DNA of 40,379 nt from Planctomycetota bacterium (GTDB lineage Bacteria > Planctomycetota > PUPC01 > DSUN01): NCBI GenBank assembly GCA_035384565.1, contig DAOOIT010000030.1, positions 30,727-71,105 on the forward strand, given 5' to 3'. The translations under genes and the position numbers were made by a program. Below, in pieces: positions 37,416-40,379 of this stretch. The notes beneath the pieces are model-generated. The model had not been told where the DNA came from and searched no databases. It worked only from the letters and a program-made list of their open reading frames with translations. The stretch's first letter is position 1; each line of letters opens with the position of its first letter.

Positions 37416-40130
37416 ATGGCTGCGAAACACCGACCTTCACTGGCGCCCGCATATCTCCGCTGCGAGTACCGGCTTGACCCGATGGGCATCGGCGAAACCC
37501 AGCCCCGGCTGAGCTGGCTCCTCGAATCGAAGCAACGTGGCCAGCGGCAGACCGCCTACCGCATCCTCGTCGCCAGCAGCCCGCAGCTTCTCCGCCGCAA
37601 CCACGGCGACCTGTGGGACAGCGGCCAGGTGGCCAGCGACGACACAACGGCCATCGTCTACTCCGGCAAGCCCCTCGCCTCCGGCCTCCGCTGCCACTGG
37701 AAGGTGAAGGTGTGGGACAAGGACGGCACGCCCTCGCCGTGGAGCCGTCCCGCCCTCTGGTCAATGGGCCTCCTCGAGCAAGCCGACTGGCGGGCCGACT
37801 GGATCGGCTACGACGCGCCCCGCGCCCTTCCCGACGGCCAGACCGGCCCGCGCCAATCCGAGCCCGCCAACCTCATCCTCCCGCCCCCCGTCCACCTCCG
37901 CACGGCGTTCCAGGTGACGAAGAAGGTGAAGCAGGCCACGCTCTATGCTACCGCCTTCGGCTGGTTCGACGCCCACCTCAACGGCAGGCGCGTCAACCAC
38001 ACCTGCTTCGACCCCGGCTGGACCGACTACACGAAGCGCGTCTACGCCCGCGCCTACGACGTGACGAAGCTCCTGCGCCAGGGCCAGAACGCCCTCGGCG
38101 CTATTCTGGCCGACGGCTGGTTCAGCGGCCACATCGGCTGGCAGCGCTTCCGCGACAACTACGGCCGACGGCCCCGCTTCCGCGCCCAGCTCCACATCGA
38201 ATACGCCGACGGCACCTCGGACGCCGTCGCCACCAGCCCCGCGTGGCGGGCCGCCACAGGCCCCACCCTCGAAGCCGACATCCTGATGGGCGAGACCCAC
38301 GACGCACGCAAGGCGATGCCCAACTGGGCCAAGCCCGGCTTCGACGACTCAAGCTGGGCCGCCGTGGACACGGGGGCCGAGCTCTCGCCCCTCGTCCAGC
38401 CACATCCCGGCCCCCCCGTCATCGCCATCGAAGAGTTCAGGGCCGAGCGCATCGCCCAGCCGACGCCCGGCGCCTGGGTGCTCGACATGGGCCGCAACTT
38501 CGCCGGCGTCCCACGCCTCACGGTCAAAGGCAGGCCCGGCCAGAAGATCACCCTCCGCTTCGCCGAACGCCTCAACCCCGACGGCACCCTCTACACCACC
38601 AACCTCCGCACCGCCCGCGCGACCGACACCTACATCTGCCGCGGGCGCGGCGTCGAGGTCTGGCAGCCCCGCTTCACCTTCCACGGCTTCCAGTTCATCG
38701 AAGTCACGGGGCTGGAGCGAAAGCCCACGAAGGACACCGTGATCGGCGTCGCCCTCAGCAGCGACACGCCCGTCGCCGGCTCCTTCCTCTGCTCCGACCC
38801 GATGCTCAACCAGCTCCACACCAACATCTACTGGACCCAGCGGGCGAACTTCATCGAGGTGCCCACCGACTGCCCGCAGCGCGACGAGCGCCTGGGCTGG
38901 ATGGGCGACGCCCAGGTCTACATCCGCGCCGCCGCCCTCAACGCCGACGTGCAGGCGTTCTTCACCAAGTGGCTCATTGACCTCGACGACGCGCAGCGCG
39001 CCGACGGCCAGTTCCCGATGGTCGCCCCCCTCAAGGTCGCGGGCGACGACGGCGGCCCCGCCTGGGCCGACGCCGGCGTCATCTGCCCCTGGACCCTCTA
39101 CGAGGTCTACGGCGACCGCCGCATCCTCGAACGCCACTACGACGCGATGGCCCGCTTCGTCGAGTTCTCCCGTGCCCGCTGCACGCCCGACCTCTTGCCC
39201 CCCGAGAAGTTCCACTGCTTCGGCGACTGGTTGAGCATCAACGCCGACACGCCGAAGGACGTCATCCTCACCGCCTACTTCGCCCACAGCACCGACCTGT
39301 TGGCCCGCGCGGCCGAGGCCCTCGGCCGGGCCGACGATGCGGCGAAGCACCGCCACCTCTTCGAGGGAATCAAGGCTGCCTTCAACAAGGCGTTCGTCGC
39401 GCCCGACGGGCGGATCAAGGGCGACACCCAGTGCGCCTACGTCCTCGCCATCGCCTACGGCCTGCTCGACCCCAACGTGGAGAAACTCGCGGCGAAGCAC
39501 CTGGTCGCCGACATCAAGGCCCGCGGCTGGCGCCTCTCGACCGGCTTCGTCGGCACCAAAGACCTGATGCTCGCCCTGGCGAAGATCGGCCGCAACGACG
39601 TGGCCTATCGCCTCATCCAGAGCGACAAGTTCCCCGGCTGGGGCTTCTCCATCAAGCACGGCGCCACCAGCATCTGGGAGCGGTGGGACGGCTGGACGCC
39701 CGAGAAGGGCTTCCAGGACCCCGGCATGAACTCCTTCGCCCACTACGCCTTCGGCGCCGTCTACCAGTGGATGGTCGAGAACATCGGCGGCATCCGCCTC
39801 GTGCGGTCCGGCCTGATCGAGGGCTTCCCGCCGTTCACCATCGAGCCGCAGCCTGGCGGCACGCTCACCGAGGCGCGCGTGGGCTATCGCAGCATTCGCG
39901 GCCCCATCGAGACCCACTGGAAGCTGGCGAGGGGCAAGCTGGTGCTCGACGTGACGATTCCGCCGAACTCCTCGGCCACGGTCGTTATCCCCTCGCGCAA
40001 GCCATCGGGCGTCACCGAAAGCGGCAAGCCCATTGCCAGGGCCGAGGGCGTGCGGCTGATTCGCACCGAGCGCACATGCGCCATCGTCGAGGTCGCCTCG
40101 GGCCGTTACCGATTCGCGGCCAGCAGGTAA
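37416..40130 (+). CDS. Alpha-L-rhamnosidase, GH78 family
   Basis: The 904-residue enzyme would remove terminal alpha-L-rhamnose from glycans or glycosides. The layout is typical of GH78: an Ig-like N-terminal domain ('LRCEYRLDPMGIGETQPRLSW'), the Bac_rhamnosid_N lectin-like domain ('ATAFGWFDAHLNGRRVN'), then the (alpha/alpha)6 catalytic barrel with 'PTDCPQRDERLGWMGDAQVY' (RDE at 489-491), where catalytic acids are expected, and 'FQDPGMNSFAHYAFGAVYQWM'. AAAGGAG precedes ATG 37416. No signal peptide is visible, so it may act in the cytoplasm on imported oligosaccharides, unlike its exported neighbours. Confidence 0.95.
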   Translation: MAAKHRPSLAPAYLRCEYRLDPMGIGETQPRLSWLLESKQRGQRQTAYRILVASSPQLLRRNHGDLWDSGQVASDDTTAIVYSGKPLASGLRCHWKVKVWDKDGTPSPWSRPALWSMGLLEQADWRADWIGYDAPRALPDGQTGPRQSEPANLILPPPVHLRTAFQVTKKVKQATLYATAFGWFDAHLNGRRVNHTCFDPGWTDYTKRVYARAYDVTKLLRQGQNALGAILADGWFSGHIGWQRFRDNYGRRPRFRAQLHIEYADGTSDAVATSPAWRAATGPTLEADILMGETHDARKAMPNWAKPGFDDSSWAAVDTGAELSPLVQPHPGPPVIAIEEFRAERIAQPTPGAWVLDMGRNFAGVPRLTVKGRPGQKITLRFAERLNPDGTLYTTNLRTARATDTYICRGRGVEVWQPRFTFHGFQFIEVTGLERKPTKDTVIGVALSSDTPVAGSFLCSDPMLNQLHTNIYWTQRANFIEVPTDCPQRDERLGWMGDAQVYIRAAALNADVQAFFTKWLIDLDDAQRADGQFPMVAPLKVAGDDGGPAWADAGVICPWTLYEVYGDRRILERHYDAMARFVEFSRARCTPDLLPPEKFHCFGDWLSINADTPKDVILTAYFAHSTDLLARAAEALGRADDAAKHRHLFEGIKAAFNKAFVAPDGRIKGDTQCAYVLAIAYGLLDPNVEKLAAKHLVADIKARGWRLSTGFVGTKDLMLALAKIGRNDVAYRLIQSDKFPGWGFSIKHGATSIWERWDGWTPEKGFQDPGMNSFAHYAFGAVYQWMVENIGGIRLVRSGLIEGFPPFTIEPQPGGTLTEARVGYRSIRGPIETHWKLARGKLVLDVTIPPNSSATVVIPSRKPSGVTESGKPIARAEGVRLIRTERTCAIVEVASGRYRFAASR

Positions 40131-40190
40131 CCCCTGCCGCGCTCGTGGCGCACCATCCCCCCCGCACCTTGCGATGCGGGCAGGCCAGGC

Positions 40191-40299
40191 ATGACCCGTG
40201 ACGCGTGACGCGTGACCAGAGAAGAACACCTGCCGGTCTTCTCTTCTCACGCATCACGCATCACGCATCACGCATCACGGATCACGTATCACGTATCAG
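40191..40299. repeat. Inverted repeat with arms made of 7-bp tandem units
   Basis: The left arm has ATGACCC, GTGACGC, GTGACGC and GTGACCA (40191-40218). The right arm has seven units, mostly GCATCAC, then GGATCAC, GTATCAC and GTATCAG (40251-40299). The arms pair using G-T wobbles; GAGAAGA and TCTTCTC just inside extend the stem. No gene is seen from 40131 to the window end. Confidence 0.8.
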
Positions 40300-40379
40300 G
40301 CTTCGTCTTGTCAAAGAACCGGTACGGCGGCCTGTCGCTACTCGTTTGGCTATCCTTTCGCCGGCCGCCTCCGAGCCGC

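Noticed and set aside
40191..40299. CRISPR-like array of short repeats
   Set aside because: Units are 7 bp and directly abutting with no spacers. They form a mirrored tandem array.

Overview
The window is high-GC bacterial DNA (77% G+C in a counted 60-base sample, 28381-28440) and looks like a planctomycete or a close PVC relative. The basis is gene content: Tat-exported Gfo/Idh/MocA oxidoreductases and a Tat-exported TIM-barrel isomerase-like protein, a Tat-exported sulfatase, two large multi-CxxCH propeller proteins related to the hydrazine synthase alpha subunit family, a PQQ-type propeller with a methyltransferase-like N-terminus, and many short palindromic repeats. No rRNA, tRNA or CRISPR array was seen, so the lineage call is inference.

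Layout. 1-4235: the 3' part of comEC (plus strand), then an EF-hand/three-TM protein of unknown function ending at a strong hairpin. 4329-5894: a sulfatase with its own sigma70-like promoter, ending at a cloverleaf-like repeat (5931-5986). 5994-13743 (all minus): mlaE and mlaF lipid-transport genes, a probable type II restriction-modification pair, and a 1184-residue HzsA-like cytochrome. 13860-15170 (minus): thiC. 15758-20735 (plus): aroA, a PHP phosphoesterase, a galE-like epimerase, a WbpD-like acetyltransferase and a WbpE-like aminotransferase. The last three suggest nucleotide-sugar and surface-glycan synthesis. 21250-24290: a divergent pair, an HPt-domain protein (minus) and a second HzsA-like cytochrome (plus). 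24428-40130 (all plus): a glycan-utilisation-like run of esterase, Gfo/Idh/MocA oxidoreductase, MntA/HepT toxin-antitoxin pair, TIM-barrel protein, second Gfo/Idh/MocA oxidoreductase, a 1353-residue CBM9-like/glycosidase-like protein, a PQQ-like propeller and an alpha-L-rhamnosidase.

What stands out is the repeat content. At least six structural classes of short palindromic DNA are present. Three of them sit inside protein genes without breaking the reading frame. One class is a 26-nt hairpin with fixed ends and a stem whose bases change in compensating pairs; all five copies in this window lie inside coding sequence, and each orientation is always read in the same frame. A second class forms three consecutive hairpins in the 1353-residue protein and has an intergenic relative at 29112-29159. 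A third leaves a half-copy inside aroA. Three further intergenic elements are inverted repeats whose arms are themselves tandem arrays of 7-, 8- or 9-bp units. I consider this coding-sequence-tolerated repeat system the best candidate for something undescribed here.

Functions were assigned by reading motifs by eye, without database searches. Where a family name is used it rests on visible motifs, length and context.
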